A DNA stretch of 57,950 bases from positions 1 to 57,950 of the forward strand of contig NZ_JAKSYC010000195.1 of NCBI RefSeq assembly GCF_022829585.1, read 5' to 3'. Numbering within the stretch: the stretch's first letter is position 1; every line of letters begins with the position of its first letter. A program made the position numbers and the translations under genes. The notes beneath the pieces were generated by a model. That model had not been told where the DNA came from and did not search any database. It was given only the letters and a program-made list of their open reading frames with translations. Origin of the DNA: Methylobacterium sp. J-026 (GTDB lineage Bacteria > Pseudomonadota > Alphaproteobacteria > Rhizobiales > Beijerinckiaceae). Below, in pieces: positions 44,498 through 53,769 of this stretch.

Positions 44498-45058
44498 TCA
44501 CGGACATCCGGGCGCCTCGAGATCCGCGAGGGTGAGCTTGGCCTGCGCGACGGTGGCGACCGTGTTGGCGATCGTCGTCAGGGACCCCTCGATCACGATG
44601 CCGCTCTCGGCCAGCGTCGGGTTCAGCCGGGACACGGTCCGGCTCAGCGCGGTCTCGTAGGCGGACAGCAGCTCCGGCTGCGAGCGGCTGACGTCGAATT
44701 GGGAGGCGAGAAGAAAGCGGACCTCGCCCGACAGCGCCTTCAGCTTGGACAGGGACAGCAGATTGACGAACGGCCGGCCGTCCTTGCGGACATTGACGAT
44801 CGGCGTGCGCACCGCGCCCAGCCTTTCGTCCTGCAGGAAGGCCTGGATCCTGGCCCGGGCCTCGCGGTTCTCGGTGTCGCGCTGCAGGAGGCGGCAGTTA
44901 CGCCCGACGACGTCCACGTCCGCGTAGCCTGTCAGCTGGCGGAAGGGTTCGTTCACCAGCAGCAGCGAGGTGTCGCCGCCGGCCGCGGCCAGGGCCAGGG
45001 CGATGTGCGCGCCCTCGATATAGCGCCTGAGTTCGGTTGGGATGTCCTGCGTGTGCAC
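44498..45058 (-). CDS. Short LOV-domain (blue-light photoreceptor) protein
   Basis: 186 aa from a GTG behind GGAGG at ideal spacing; an ATG at 45100 is the longer option. The PAS core carries the flavin-binding motif GRNCRLLQRD near residue 50, whose Cys forms the FMN adduct in LOV domains, together with NEPFRQLTGY before it and NVRKDGRPFVNLLSLSKLK near 90, then LLASQFDVSRSQ. Leu replaces the usual Phe in GRNCRFLQ. A ~65-residue helical tail follows with no output domain. It lies downstream of a hybrid kinase in the same direction, 196 bp away. Confidence 0.85.
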   Translation of the reverse strand: MHTQDIPTELRRYIEGAHIALALAAAGGDTSLLLVNEPFRQLTGYADVDVVGRNCRLLQRDTENREARARIQAFLQDERLGAVRTPIVNVRKDGRPFVNLLSLSKLKALSGEVRFLLASQFDVSRSQPELLSAYETALSRTVSRLNPTLAESGIVIEGSLTTIANTVATVAQAKLTLADLEAPGCP

Positions 45059-45254
45059 GGCAGATCCTCCGTCGCCTCCGATCGGTTCGGCACGTCGCAT
45101 CCGGGCCGGACGTCCCCCCGGTCCGTGATTCCGAGGATGGCGGCGCCATCCGGTTCGCGCCCCGGGCGGCGGGGCGCCGCCGCCGTCATGAGCGCCACGG
45201 TTCCCCGTGGCAATGACCGGGGCCGCGCCGACCCGCAGGGCCCCGTCCCCGGCC

Positions 45255-47795
45255 TCAGCCCTCGCCCGCGATGATCCCCCGGATCCGCGTGGCGAGCGCC
45301 TCCAGGGCGAAGGGCTTGGTCATCACCTGCATGCCGGGGCCGAGATGGCCGTGGTTGAGCGCGGCGTTCTCGGCGTAGCCGGTGATGAACAGCACCTTGA
45401 GGTCCGGCCGGGTCTCGCGCGCGGCGTCGGCCATCTGGCGGCCGTTCATGCCGCCGGGCAGGCCGACATCGGTGATCAGCATGTCGATGCGCACGTCGGA
45501 CTGGAGCACCTTCAGGCCCGAGGCGCCGTCCGCCGCCTCGATCGCCGCGTAGCCGAGATCCTCCAGCACCTCGGTGACCAGCATCCGCACGGTCGGCTCG
45601 TCGTCCACCACGAGGACCGTCTCGCCCTGCTCGGCCCGCGGCGCGTGGGCGAGGTCGGGCAGGATGGTCTCGCCCTCCGTCTCGCCGAGATGGCGCGGCA
45701 GGTACAGGCAGACCATCGTGCCCTGGCCGAACTCCGAGTAGATCCGCACCTGCCCGCCCGACTGCTTGGCGAAGCCGTAGATCATCGACAGGCCGAGCCC
45801 GGTGCCCTCGCCGATCGGCTTGGTGGTGAAGAACGGGTCGAACGCCTTGGCGACCACGTCCGCGGTCATGCCGGTGCCGTTGTCCGAGACGCAGAGCGTC
45901 ACGTACTGCCCGGGCTCCAGCTCGCGCTCCTGCCCGGCCCGGTGGTCGAGCCAGCGGTTGGCGGTCTCGATGACGATCCGCCCGCCCTCCGGCAGGGCGT
46001 CCCGGGCGTTGAGGCAGAGGTTGAGCAGGGCGTTCTCGAGCTGGCTCGGATCGACCAGCGTCGGCCACAGGCCGCCCGCGCCCACCGCCTCGATCGTCAC
46101 CGCGGGGCCGACCGTGCGGCGCACGAGCTCCATCATGCCCTCGACCAGGCGGTTCACGTCGGTCGGCTTGGGATCGAGGGTCTGGCGGCGCGAGAAGGCC
46201 AGCAGCCGGTGGGTCAGGGCGGCGGCGCGCCGGGCCGCCCCCTGCGCCGCGCCGATGTAGCGGTCGAGGTCGCCGACCCGGCCCTGGAGCATCCGGGTCT
46301 GCATCAGCTCCAGCGAGCCGACGACCCCGGCCAGCATGTTGTTGAAGTCGTGGGCGAGCCCGCCGGTCAATTGCCCGACGGCCTCCATCTTCTGCGATTG
46401 CCGGAGCGCCTCCTCGGCCCGCATCAGCTCGGCGGTCCGCGCGGCGACGCGCTGCTCCAGGGTCTCGTTGAGGCTGCGCAGGGCCGCGGTGACGCGGTCC
46501 CGCTCCGCCTCGACGGCCCGGCGCTCGTCCACGTCGAGGAGGACGCCCGGGAAGCTGAGCGGCGTCCCGTCCGGGCCGTGGTCGACGCGGCCGTTGGCCT
46601 CCAGCCAGTAATAGCGCCCGTCGGCGCGGCGGACCCGGTACTGGTGCGCGTAGGCCCCGCCCCGGGCGATGGCGGCCTCGATCGCCGCGGCGAGGCCGGC
46701 CCTGTCGTCCGGGTGGACGGTCTCCACCACCTGGGCCAGACTCAGGCCCTCGCGCCCGAGGACCGGGTCGAGGCCGAAACTCGTCGCGAAGGCCTCGTCC
46801 ACGGTGAAGCGGTCGTTCGGCAGGTCCCACAGCCACGTGCCGATGATCGCGCCCGCCGCCAGGGCGAGCTGGACGCGCTCGACATTGGTCCGGGCCAAAG
46901 CCTCGCTGGCGCGCAGGGCGTCCTCCGCCTGCCGGCGCGCCGTGATGTCCCGGAACAGCACCGAGACCTGGCGCCGGCTCGGCGGCTCGATGCGCACCGC
47001 CGAGACCTCGATGGTGCGGTCCACGAGCGCGAAGTAGCGCTCGAAGCGGATCGGGACGCCGGTGCGGAGCACGCCGCCGTAGAGGTCGAGCCAGGCCTCC
47101 GCGTCGTCGGCCGGGACGAGGCCGCGCAGCGTCCGCCCGACGATGCCGGCGATGCCGGTATGGCGCTCGTAGCCCGGATTGGCCTCGACGTGGACGTAGT
47201 CGCTCAGCGGCCCATGCGGGCCGTCGAGGAAGGTGATGACGCAGAAGCCGTCGTCGATGGCCTCGAACAGCGTCCGGTAGCGCTCCTCGCTGGCGCGCAG
47301 GGCCTGCCCGGCCTCGCGCAGATCCGTGCGGTCCTGGAGGATCTGCACTAAGCCGGCGGGGTCGCCCGCATCGTCCCGCAGGGGCATCGTCTCGCTGGCG
47401 ACCCAGAGGCGCGCGCCGTCGGCACGCAGGCGCCAGCCCGTGTCCTCGGCACGGCCCCGATCCAGGGCCATGCGCATCCCGGTCTCCGGATGGCCCGCTG
47501 CCCGGTCCTCGGGGGTGAACAGGTCGGCGATCGGCCGACCCCGCATCGCCGCCGCGGTCCAGCCGAGGAGGCGCTCCGCCCCCGCGTTCCACGCGGTGAC
47601 GTGCCCGTCGCGGTCGGCGGCGACGACCGCGAGCCGGGTGGTCCCGTCGAAGATCGCCCGCTGCAGCCACGCCCGCGCCGCCGCGCCCGGTGCGTCCCCC
47701 CGGGCGGCAATGCCGGCCCGGGCGCGGAGCGCGGCGGCCTCCTCCTCCAGCGCGCGGGCGCGCCGCAGGAGGTCCTCGGTCCCGGCCTCGCCCAT
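45255..47795 (-). CDS. Three-PAS hybrid sensor histidine kinase
   Basis: 846 aa, no membrane helix. Three PAS domains: ~40-150 (DGHVTAWNAGAERLLGWTAA), ~165-290 (GFCVITFLDGPHGPLSDYVH) and ~300-420 (HQYRVRRADGRYYWLEANG). The kinase has LTGGLAHDFNNMLAGVVGSL (His near 475), N box LLNLCLNARDALPEGGR, G boxes SDNGTGMTADVV and GTGLGLSMIYGFAKQSGG. The C-terminal receiver (722-846) has LVVDDEP, IDMLITDVGLPGGMNG and MTKPF, all intact. Cytosolic stimulus unknown. It is divergent from a receiver-like gene. Confidence 0.93.
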   Translation of the reverse strand: MGEAGTEDLLRRARALEEEAAALRARAGIAARGDAPGAAARAWLQRAIFDGTTRLAVVAADRDGHVTAWNAGAERLLGWTAAAMRGRPIADLFTPEDRAAGHPETGMRMALDRGRAEDTGWRLRADGARLWVASETMPLRDDAGDPAGLVQILQDRTDLREAGQALRASEERYRTLFEAIDDGFCVITFLDGPHGPLSDYVHVEANPGYERHTGIAGIVGRTLRGLVPADDAEAWLDLYGGVLRTGVPIRFERYFALVDRTIEVSAVRIEPPSRRQVSVLFRDITARRQAEDALRASEALARTNVERVQLALAAGAIIGTWLWDLPNDRFTVDEAFATSFGLDPVLGREGLSLAQVVETVHPDDRAGLAAAIEAAIARGGAYAHQYRVRRADGRYYWLEANGRVDHGPDGTPLSFPGVLLDVDERRAVEAERDRVTAALRSLNETLEQRVAARTAELMRAEEALRQSQKMEAVGQLTGGLAHDFNNMLAGVVGSLELMQTRMLQGRVGDLDRYIGAAQGAARRAAALTHRLLAFSRRQTLDPKPTDVNRLVEGMMELVRRTVGPAVTIEAVGAGGLWPTLVDPSQLENALLNLCLNARDALPEGGRIVIETANRWLDHRAGQERELEPGQYVTLCVSDNGTGMTADVVAKAFDPFFTTKPIGEGTGLGLSMIYGFAKQSGGQVRIYSEFGQGTMVCLYLPRHLGETEGETILPDLAHAPRAEQGETVLVVDDEPTVRMLVTEVLEDLGYAAIEAADGASGLKVLQSDVRIDMLITDVGLPGGMNGRQMADAARETRPDLKVLFITGYAENAALNHGHLGPGMQVMTKPFALEALATRIRGIIAGEG

Positions 47796-48397
47796 GCTCA
47801 GGTCCCGATCCGCGCGCGGGCGCGCGGATCGGCCCACGCGCGCCGGGCGCGGCCGAGCTCGTCGGGGGTGGCGAAGGGGGCGGTCACGGTCGGGAATCGG
47901 CCTCCGGGAGGGATGGGGATGCGTCGGCGCCTTCTGCCGGAAACCGGCCCGGGGCGCCACAGCGGGCCGCACCTTTCCGGGGCCGCCGATCTGGTCCGGA
48001 GCCGGTGTGGTGTGGAGCGCAGCCTCGGGAACGGGGGCGGGCCTCGGGCGGGACCCGGCCGGTTCGGGGTGCGTGGCGGGATGCGGCCCGCAACGGACCC
48101 TCGGCGGGTCCGCTTTCGGGCGCTGGGTGGGGCCGCGGCGAATGACCGGAACGGGCGGTTTTCCGCCGGTCCGGACCTTGGCGCGGCATTGGCACATCGG
48201 ATATTGGCCGCCGCCACGCGGCGATCCGGGGGGGGGGGCACGAGCGGTTCCGGGTGCAGCCCGATTAGGCGCTTTGCCCGCGGTGCGGTAGCAAGGTCGG
48301 CGGTTTCAATGTCTCTGGAGCGGCTACCTCGCCATGCCGGAGCGCTCTGCAGCGCCTCGCCCTGACGAACGTAAGGCTGAGATCAGGAGCAAACCCA
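47796..48397. other. Divergent intergenic region with G11 tract
   Basis: About 600 bp between the hybrid kinase and the receiver-like gene, so it must hold both promoters. Frames through it have no recognisable product. An 11-G run lies at 48228-48238. AGGAG at 48385-48389 is the ribosome binding site of the receiver gene. Confidence 0.6.
48228..48238. repeat. Homopolymeric G11 tract
   Basis: Eleven consecutive Gs in the divergent promoter region, the longest homopolymer noticed in the window. Such tracts can change length by slippage. Confidence 0.9.
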
Positions 48398-48886
48398 GTG
48401 ATCGCTGACCGCAGGCCTCTCGCTGTCCTCATCGCGGAGGCCGACCAGCTCGTCCGTATGGTGACGGTTGATATGCTGGAGGATGTCGGCTTTCAAACCA
48501 TCGAGGTCCGCACGGCCGCCGAGGCGCTGGCGGTGCTCGAAGGACCGACCCCGGTGCGCGTGCTGATTACGGGACGGGGCATCGTAGGCGACGGTGTTGC
48601 CCTCGCCCATCTCGTTCACCACCGTTGGCCCGGTGTTCGCATCATCGTCACCTCGGGCGCCGGGGCGGATCTTCAGCGCGAACTGCCGCCGGGCACACGC
48701 CTGCTCAGCAAGCCGTACGTGTTCGCGGACCTCATCCAGGAGGTGGAAGCCGGCCTCGCCGAGGGGCAAGAGGACCTCGCGGCCGCTCCCGTATTGCCGA
48801 GCGGAGTCCCGCCTCATACGGGATTGGAGCTGGGCAACGGCATCGGCGCCCTTGCCGCTCCCACGACCGAGCCGGACAAGACGTAG
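48398..48886 (+). CDS. Receiver-like protein lacking the phospho-acceptor Asp
   Basis: 162 aa from a GTG with AGGAG eight bases upstream. Residues ~8-122 follow the CheY fold: AVLIAEADQLVRMVTVDMLE (acidic pair), VLITGRGIVGDG near residue 58, IIVTSGAG (Thr/Ser) near 82 and LLSKPYVFADLI (Lys) near 104. Where receivers have D in LITD-x-x-M-P-G this one has G, so it cannot be phosphorylated normally. The 40-residue tail is unassigned. Divergent from the hybrid kinase, whose own receiver is intact. Confidence 0.82.
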   Translation: MIADRRPLAVLIAEADQLVRMVTVDMLEDVGFQTIEVRTAAEALAVLEGPTPVRVLITGRGIVGDGVALAHLVHHRWPGVRIIVTSGAGADLQRELPPGTRLLSKPYVFADLIQEVEAGLAEGQEDLAAAPVLPSGVPPHTGLELGNGIGALAAPTTEPDKT

Positions 48887-49095
48887 CTTCGGCCTCTCCG
48901 ACGACCGAGCAGGATTTCCTGCCTCGGCGGGGTCGGTCACGGTCGATCGGAGCCATCCCTTGGGGGGGCTGCCCTGTTCGCCCGCTTTCGAGAATGGGGC
49001 GCGTCGGCATCACGAGCTGTTACGGGTCGGAAACAGAGGGCCTGTGTCCCACCCCGGGCGGACATCGCCAAGGCCAAGCCGCTCGACGTCACGCC

Positions 49096-49464
49096 TCAGC
49101 GCGGCCCGGCGAGGCGGCAGGCGGCCGCGCCGGCCCGGGGCCAGCCGTAATAGATCGCCTCGGCCTGCCCGGCGGCGCCGCCGGCGATCGCCGGCACGGC
49201 GGCCGTCTGCGTGGCGAGGACCGTCCCGCCCGCCCCCGTGAAGGTGCAGAGGACACTCGCGTTCGTCACCGGGTCCGGTCCCGCGTTCCGCACCTCGACC
49301 AGGGCCCGCTGTGGCTCGTGGGAATCCGGGGGCGTGTGGAGGCGGGTCTCCTGAACGACGAGGCCGTCACCGGCCCGCACCGGCGCTGCAGGCCCGACGA
49401 GGGCGGCGACCAGGAGGGTCCGCGCCAGCCAAGAGACGTGGAATGCCGCCATGATCGTACCCAT
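49096..49464 (-). CDS. Small secreted protein of unknown function
   Basis: 122 aa from ATG 49464 behind GGAAGG; ATG 49452 is an alternative without a binding site. Signal peptide residues 1-32 (ARTLLVAALVGPAAPVRAGD). The mature part has a beta-rich pattern, RALVEVRNAGPDPVTNASVL then CTFTGAGG, like a short immunoglobulin-type strand set, with two Cys that could form a disulfide. It follows the Yellow/MRJP-like gene by 32 bp in the same direction, so they are likely co-transcribed. Family not recognised. Confidence 0.6.
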   Translation of the reverse strand: MGTIMAAFHVSWLARTLLVAALVGPAAPVRAGDGLVVQETRLHTPPDSHEPQRALVEVRNAGPDPVTNASVLCTFTGAGGTVLATQTAAVPAIAGGAAGQAEAIYYGWPRAGAAACRLAGPR

Positions 49465-49496
49465 CCATCCTTCCGTCGCGGCCCCCGCGACCGCGC

Positions 49497-50600
49497 TCAG
49501 TTGCGCAGCGGCTTGGCGTCGATCTGCATCCGGTAGATCGTCGTCGGGAACTTCACCGCCGAGGCCTCGCCGCCGTTCATCGCCGGGGTCCGGTTCATCT
49601 GCGCCGCCGGGATCCACAGGCCGCCCTGCTCGTCGATCCAGAGCGCGTCGACCCAGACCAGCCGCGGATCCTGCACGAGCGTGCTCATCGACCCGTCCGG
49701 GGCGATCTTCAGGATGCGCAGGCCGTCGGTGTCGCTCGCGTAGATAGTGCCGGCCGCGTCGATCGCGGTTCCCCCCGTCGCCACGGTGGCGGCGTGGAGC
49801 CGCACGTGCTTGGCGCGCTCGGCGTCGCTCAGGGTGGCGTCGTCGAGGTCGCGGGTCGGGATGCTGTAGAGCGGGCCCGTGCAGGCCTGATAGTAGAAGG
49901 TCTGGCCGTCCGGCGAGACCTCGAGCTGGTCGGCGTGGATGAAGAGCAGCTTGCCCTTGTCGTCCCGGAGCACCCGGCCCTGGCCGGTGAGCGGACGCTG
50001 CGCGATCGTCGACCAATGCCCGTCGAGCACCCGCCGCAGGGATCCGGTGTCGAGGTCGAGGACGATCAGCCCGGGCTGCCCGGCATCGGTCAGGTAGACG
50101 TGGCGGCCGTTGAAGCGGAAATCGTCGATGAAGCTCCTGTCGGTGGTCGCCGCCTGCAGGGGGTAGACCTTGCGCACGGCGTTCGTGGCGAGGTCGATCT
50201 GCACGAGTTTGGGGCCGCCCGGGAGCGGCGCCTCGCCCATGCCGGGGGCGCCCTTGTCGACCACCCAGAGGTCGCCGTCCGGCCCGATCCGGATGGCGTT
50301 GACCGCCACGAACGCCTTGGCCGGGTCGTCCCCGGCCTTCCAGGCGTTCCAGCCCGCGTCGGGATAGGCCACGGCCTTGCCGTCCCGCCACTCGCCGAGC
50401 TCGATCCCCGTGTCCTTGGTCTGGCGCTGGAACGGCGAGAACACCCGGCCGTCCCGGGACCGGGTGACGCCGTTGAAGACGAGGCTGTCCGACTGGATCA
50501 TCGGCTGGAGGGCATCGCCGGCGGCCGGCGCCTCCGCGGCACGGCCGGGCGTCGCCAGGCCGGCCACCAGCAGGAGGGCAAGGAGTGAGGGGCGGGTCAT
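49497..50600 (-). CDS. Yellow/major-royal-jelly-protein-like secreted beta-propeller
   Basis: 367 aa with a Sec signal (SLLALLLVAGLATPGRAAEA). Repeated blade-like strands and the motifs VFNGVTRSRDGRVFSPFQRQ, VNAIRIGPDGDLWVVDKGAP, VYLTDAGQPGLIVLDLDTGS and YYQACTGPLYSIPTRDL match the bacterial members of the MRJP/Yellow family. The fold is a six-bladed propeller; bacterial function is unknown, though several members bind small ligands. It forms a likely operon with the small secreted protein downstream. Confidence 0.83.
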   Translation of the reverse strand: MTRPSLLALLLVAGLATPGRAAEAPAAGDALQPMIQSDSLVFNGVTRSRDGRVFSPFQRQTKDTGIELGEWRDGKAVAYPDAGWNAWKAGDDPAKAFVAVNAIRIGPDGDLWVVDKGAPGMGEAPLPGGPKLVQIDLATNAVRKVYPLQAATTDRSFIDDFRFNGRHVYLTDAGQPGLIVLDLDTGSLRRVLDGHWSTIAQRPLTGQGRVLRDDKGKLLFIHADQLEVSPDGQTFYYQACTGPLYSIPTRDLDDATLSDAERAKHVRLHAATVATGGTAIDAAGTIYASDTDGLRILKIAPDGSMSTLVQDPRLVWVDALWIDEQGGLWIPAAQMNRTPAMNGGEASAVKFPTTIYRMQIDAKPLRN

Positions 50601-50804
50601 GCGGCGTCCCGGGATGCACGGCGAAACTGTCCGCCGGAAAGCGCGGGCGGCGGGTTCCTGTTCCTCGACGGGCCGCAGGCGATCCCGGATCGCGGTTCGA
50701 TCCGGGCCGGCTGCGACGCTTCGACCGGGCTGGATCCCGGCCAAATCAGAACATATAGTGAACTCAAGGTGAGGGCCGCGCGGGGCGGTCGGGAGGCGCG
50801 AGGG

Positions 50805-51029
50805 ATGGCACGCTACCGGTTCCACTGCACCAACGGCCTCGAATGCGTGTTCGACGCCCGGGGCACCGAGATCCGCGCCGCCGCGCGCCTGACCGCCCGG
50901 GCGCGCCGGGTCGCGGCCGACGTGCGGCACACGCTGGCGAACCGGACCGACTGGTCCGAGTGGCGCGTCAGCGTCCACGATCTGACCGGACGGCGGGTCC
51001 TCGTGCAGCCCTTCGAGGCGGCCGCCTGA
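50805..51029 (+). CDS. DUF6894-like small protein
   Basis: 74 aa, preceded by GGAGG. MARYRFHCTNGLECVFDARG and EWRVSVHDLTGRRVLVQPFE match the compact alphaproteobacterial DUF6894 pattern: a Y-x-F-H opening, a helix with AD-x-R, and a W-x-V-x-V-x-D-x-x-G strand pair. Members occur in many copies in Methylobacterium and have no known role. Confidence 0.75.
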   Translation: MARYRFHCTNGLECVFDARGTEIRAAARLTARARRVAADVRHTLANRTDWSEWRVSVHDLTGRRVLVQPFEAAA

Positions 51030-51333
51030 ACCGCCCCGCAGCCAGACTCGGATTGGCCCGGGCGCGCTGTTCACACCGAGCGGATTCACAAACCGGGCAA
51101 CACGGGCGCAGGACGGTGCGTGGGTCTCCCCTCTCCCGCACGGGAGCGGGGCCTGTCGTGCCTTCCCGAACCGAGGGTGTGGGTACCGTGGCCCGCAGGG
51201 GGCGGGAGGGGCATGGCGGCTCTAGACTGCCATGCCGGTGGACCGGGCGATGATCCCAAACCCGAACTGGGAATCGCGGAGCCCGGCGGGTCGCAGGGAC
51301 GTCGCGATCAGCCGGGCCCCGCGCGTCCCGCCG
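51030..51333. other. Intergenic gap with third copy of the dispersed repeat
   Basis: No gene is supported. The segment 51121-51195 (CTCTCCCGCACGGGAGCGGG, then GGGCCTGTCGTGCC and TTCCCGAACCGAGGG) is related to the repeat at 25920-25990. Confidence 0.55.
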
Positions 51334-51819
51334 TCACCGGCCGGCCATACCGCCCCGCGCGGACCGGATCGGGGCGCGGGCACGTCCCCGCCCGCGCCGG
51401 AGCGAATCGGGCAGGAAATCGCGGTCGGTCAGGGCGGCCGCCACCACCGCGAGCAGGCCGAGATGCAGGGCGCCCGCGGCGATCGCGGGGCTGTGGAGCG
51501 CGCCCAGCACGAGCGCCCCCGCAGCCATGGAGGGCGGACCGGCGACGTAGACCGCGGTCCGCCAGGGGCCGGCGGGCCGGGCGAGGCGCCAGAAGCAGGC
51601 CGCCAGGGCCACCAGCGCGAACCCGCCCTTGAGCGCCGCCATGAACCGGATCACCCGCACCAGATCGGGATCGACGGGCGTCACCGGGCTCCGGGACACC
51701 GTCCAGGCCCCGAGCAGCGCCAGGGCCGTCAGCAGGACGAGGGCGGCGCGCGCCGGGAGCGGGCGTCCGTCCGCGCGCCCGGCGGCGGCCGGTTCATCGA
51801 GCGGGATCTCAGCGCGCAT
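51334..51819 (-). CDS. Small membrane protein of unknown function
   Basis: 161 aa from ATG 51819 with GGGAGGAG five bases upstream. Four hydrophobic segments: ~27-45 (RAALVLLTALALLGAWTV), ~63-82 (KGGFALVALAACFWRLA), ~90-110 and ~115-135. The C-terminus is Arg-rich. No family recognised; nothing beside it suggests a role. Confidence 0.65.
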   Translation of the reverse strand: MRAEIPLDEPAAAGRADGRPLPARAALVLLTALALLGAWTVSRSPVTPVDPDLVRVIRFMAALKGGFALVALAACFWRLARPAGPWRTAVYVAGPPSMAAGALVLGALHSPAIAAGALHLGLLAVVAAALTDRDFLPDSLRRGRGRARAPIRSARGGMAGR

Positions 51820-51993
51820 GGGCTCCTCCCGGACAGGGTGCGGGTCAAGCCTCGGGCGTCTGCGGGGCGATGACCGGACCGTGCCGGTGAGTGTGCGGCA
51901 GGACCCGCGAGCCGTCAAAGACCCGGCCGGACGACATGGCGGCGCAGCAGGGACACGGACACGGCCGCGTCCCGCCGGATTCCGGAACGCCGC

Positions 51994-53565
51994 TCACGCC
52001 TTCCGGAGGTTCCAGAGGATCGGAAAGCCCACGACGCGGCCGGCGAGATTGCGCCGGTGCGCGGTCATCGATCGGTAGGAGCCGACCGGCACGTAGACCA
52101 CCTCGTCGAGGGCGACCCGCTGCATGTCGGCGCAGAGTGCCCGGCGCGCCGCCTCGTCGGGGGCGGCGAACCAGGCGGTGCGCAGCGCCTCCAGCTTCGG
52201 GATCGAGGGCCAGCCGAACCAGGCATTGGCGCCGTTGGCCCGGAGCGGCTGGAGCGCGGCCGGGTCGGCATTGTCGAAGGACGAGAACGTGGTCAGCAGC
52301 ACCGACCAGCCGCCCCTGTCGACGGGCTCGCGCGAGACCCGGCGCTGGATCACGGTGCCCCAGTCGCTGAGCGCCGTCTCCACGGTGAAGCCGATCCGGG
52401 GCAGGAGATCGGCCGCCACCTGGGTGATCGCCGAGGGCGCCAGGATGTCGGTCGGGCCGATCAGCCGGACCTTCGCACCGTTATAGCCCGCGGATTTCAG
52501 CAGGGCCCGGGCCTTGTCCAGGCTGCGCGGACCGGTCAGCGCCTCCAGGCCGGCCTCCGTCGCCATCGGCGTGCCCGGGGTGAAGATCCCGCACCGGTCG
52601 TTGAAGTTGGCCGGATCGTCGCCCGCGACCGCCGCCATGAAGTCGCCCTGGACGATGGCCGGCAGCAAGGCCCGGCGCACCGCGACGTCGTCGAAGGGCG
52701 GGTGCAGGTGGTTCATCCGCAGGATCGCGGGATTGGTAAGGCGGTCGAGCCCCTCCACGACGATGTCCCGGTTGCGGGCCAGCAACTGCTGAAGTTCGGG
52801 CGGCGGCTGCTCGTACCAGTCGATCTCGCCGTTTTGCAGCGCGGCCGCCGCGGTGGCGCCGTCGGCGATGATCCGCCACTCGATCCGGTCGAAATGAGCG
52901 ACCTTGCCGCCGGCGGTCAGGCTCGGCGCCCCGGGGGCGGGCACGTAGCCGGCGTGCCGCTCGTAGACCATCAGGCTGCCCGAGTTGAACTCGTCGGCCT
53001 TCCAGCGGAACGGGCCGGAGCCGGTGGCGTCCGTGATCTGCTTGAACGGGTCGGTGCGCGCGATCCGCTCGGGCCTGATGAAGGGGGGCTGGCTCACGCT
53101 CGCCAGCGCGTTCGGGAGCAGCGGGAACGGCGTCTTGAGCCGGAACACGAGGCGCGTATCGCCGTCGGCGCTCAGGTCGTCGGTCGCCGCCATCAGCACC
53201 TGGCCGAAGCCGTTCCGCGCGGCCCAGCGCCGGATGCTGGCGACGCAGTCCCGCGCCAGGACCGGGGTGCCGTCGTGGAAGCGCAGGCCCTCGCGCAGGG
53301 TGATCGTCACCCGGCGTCCGTCCTCCTCGACCCGGTGCCCGGCCGCCATCTGCGGGCGGGGCTGCAGGTCGGCATCGAGGCCGAACAGCGTGTCGTAGAC
53401 GACGTAGGCGTGGTTGCGCGTCACGATCGCCGTCGTCCAGATCGGGTCGATGGACGTCACGTTCGCCTGCGGCACCATGCGCAGGACCCGGGCGTCCTGG
53501 GCCCGGCCGACGACCGGGGCCGCCAGGGTCGCCGCGCCGGCCGCGAGGAATGTGCGTCGCTTCAT
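51994..53565 (-). CDS. Tat-exported ABC substrate-binding protein (family 5, peptide type)
   Basis: 523 aa, AAGGA before the ATG. The N-terminus MKRRTFLAAGAATLAAPVVG is a twin-arginine signal. The mature protein has the family 5 layout: VTSIDPIWTTAIVTRNHAYV, VTITLREGLRFHDGTPVLAR near residue 90, GSGPFRWKADEF near 178 and DDVAVRRALLPAIVQGDFM near 292. No permease or ATPase gene adjoins, so it is an orphan component of a Dpp-like importer. Ligand unknown. Confidence 0.92.
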   Translation of the reverse strand: MKRRTFLAAGAATLAAPVVGRAQDARVLRMVPQANVTSIDPIWTTAIVTRNHAYVVYDTLFGLDADLQPRPQMAAGHRVEEDGRRVTITLREGLRFHDGTPVLARDCVASIRRWAARNGFGQVLMAATDDLSADGDTRLVFRLKTPFPLLPNALASVSQPPFIRPERIARTDPFKQITDATGSGPFRWKADEFNSGSLMVYERHAGYVPAPGAPSLTAGGKVAHFDRIEWRIIADGATAAAALQNGEIDWYEQPPPELQQLLARNRDIVVEGLDRLTNPAILRMNHLHPPFDDVAVRRALLPAIVQGDFMAAVAGDDPANFNDRCGIFTPGTPMATEAGLEALTGPRSLDKARALLKSAGYNGAKVRLIGPTDILAPSAITQVAADLLPRIGFTVETALSDWGTVIQRRVSREPVDRGGWSVLLTTFSSFDNADPAALQPLRANGANAWFGWPSIPKLEALRTAWFAAPDEAARRALCADMQRVALDEVVYVPVGSYRSMTAHRRNLAGRVVGFPILWNLRKA

Positions 53566-53769
53566 CGTGGTCCTTTCGCGGGATGCATAAGCGTAGCAAC
53601 CCCCGGACCAGAGCGGGCGCGTGCCGCCGGCCAGGCGCGCCGGGGAATGATCGGTCCGACGCGACCGTCGGTCGCTTCCTTGAAACCCGGCCCTTCGGCC
53701 TCGGTATCGTGCACGGAGCGGCCGGACCGCGCATGGTCAGGCCCGCGGCTCGATGTTAATGTTCGTTAG

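Noticed and set aside
45255..47795. Hybrid kinase as a second phytochrome
   Set aside because: It has three PAS domains but no GAF or PHY domain, no bilin Cys motif and no DIP or PRxSF motif.
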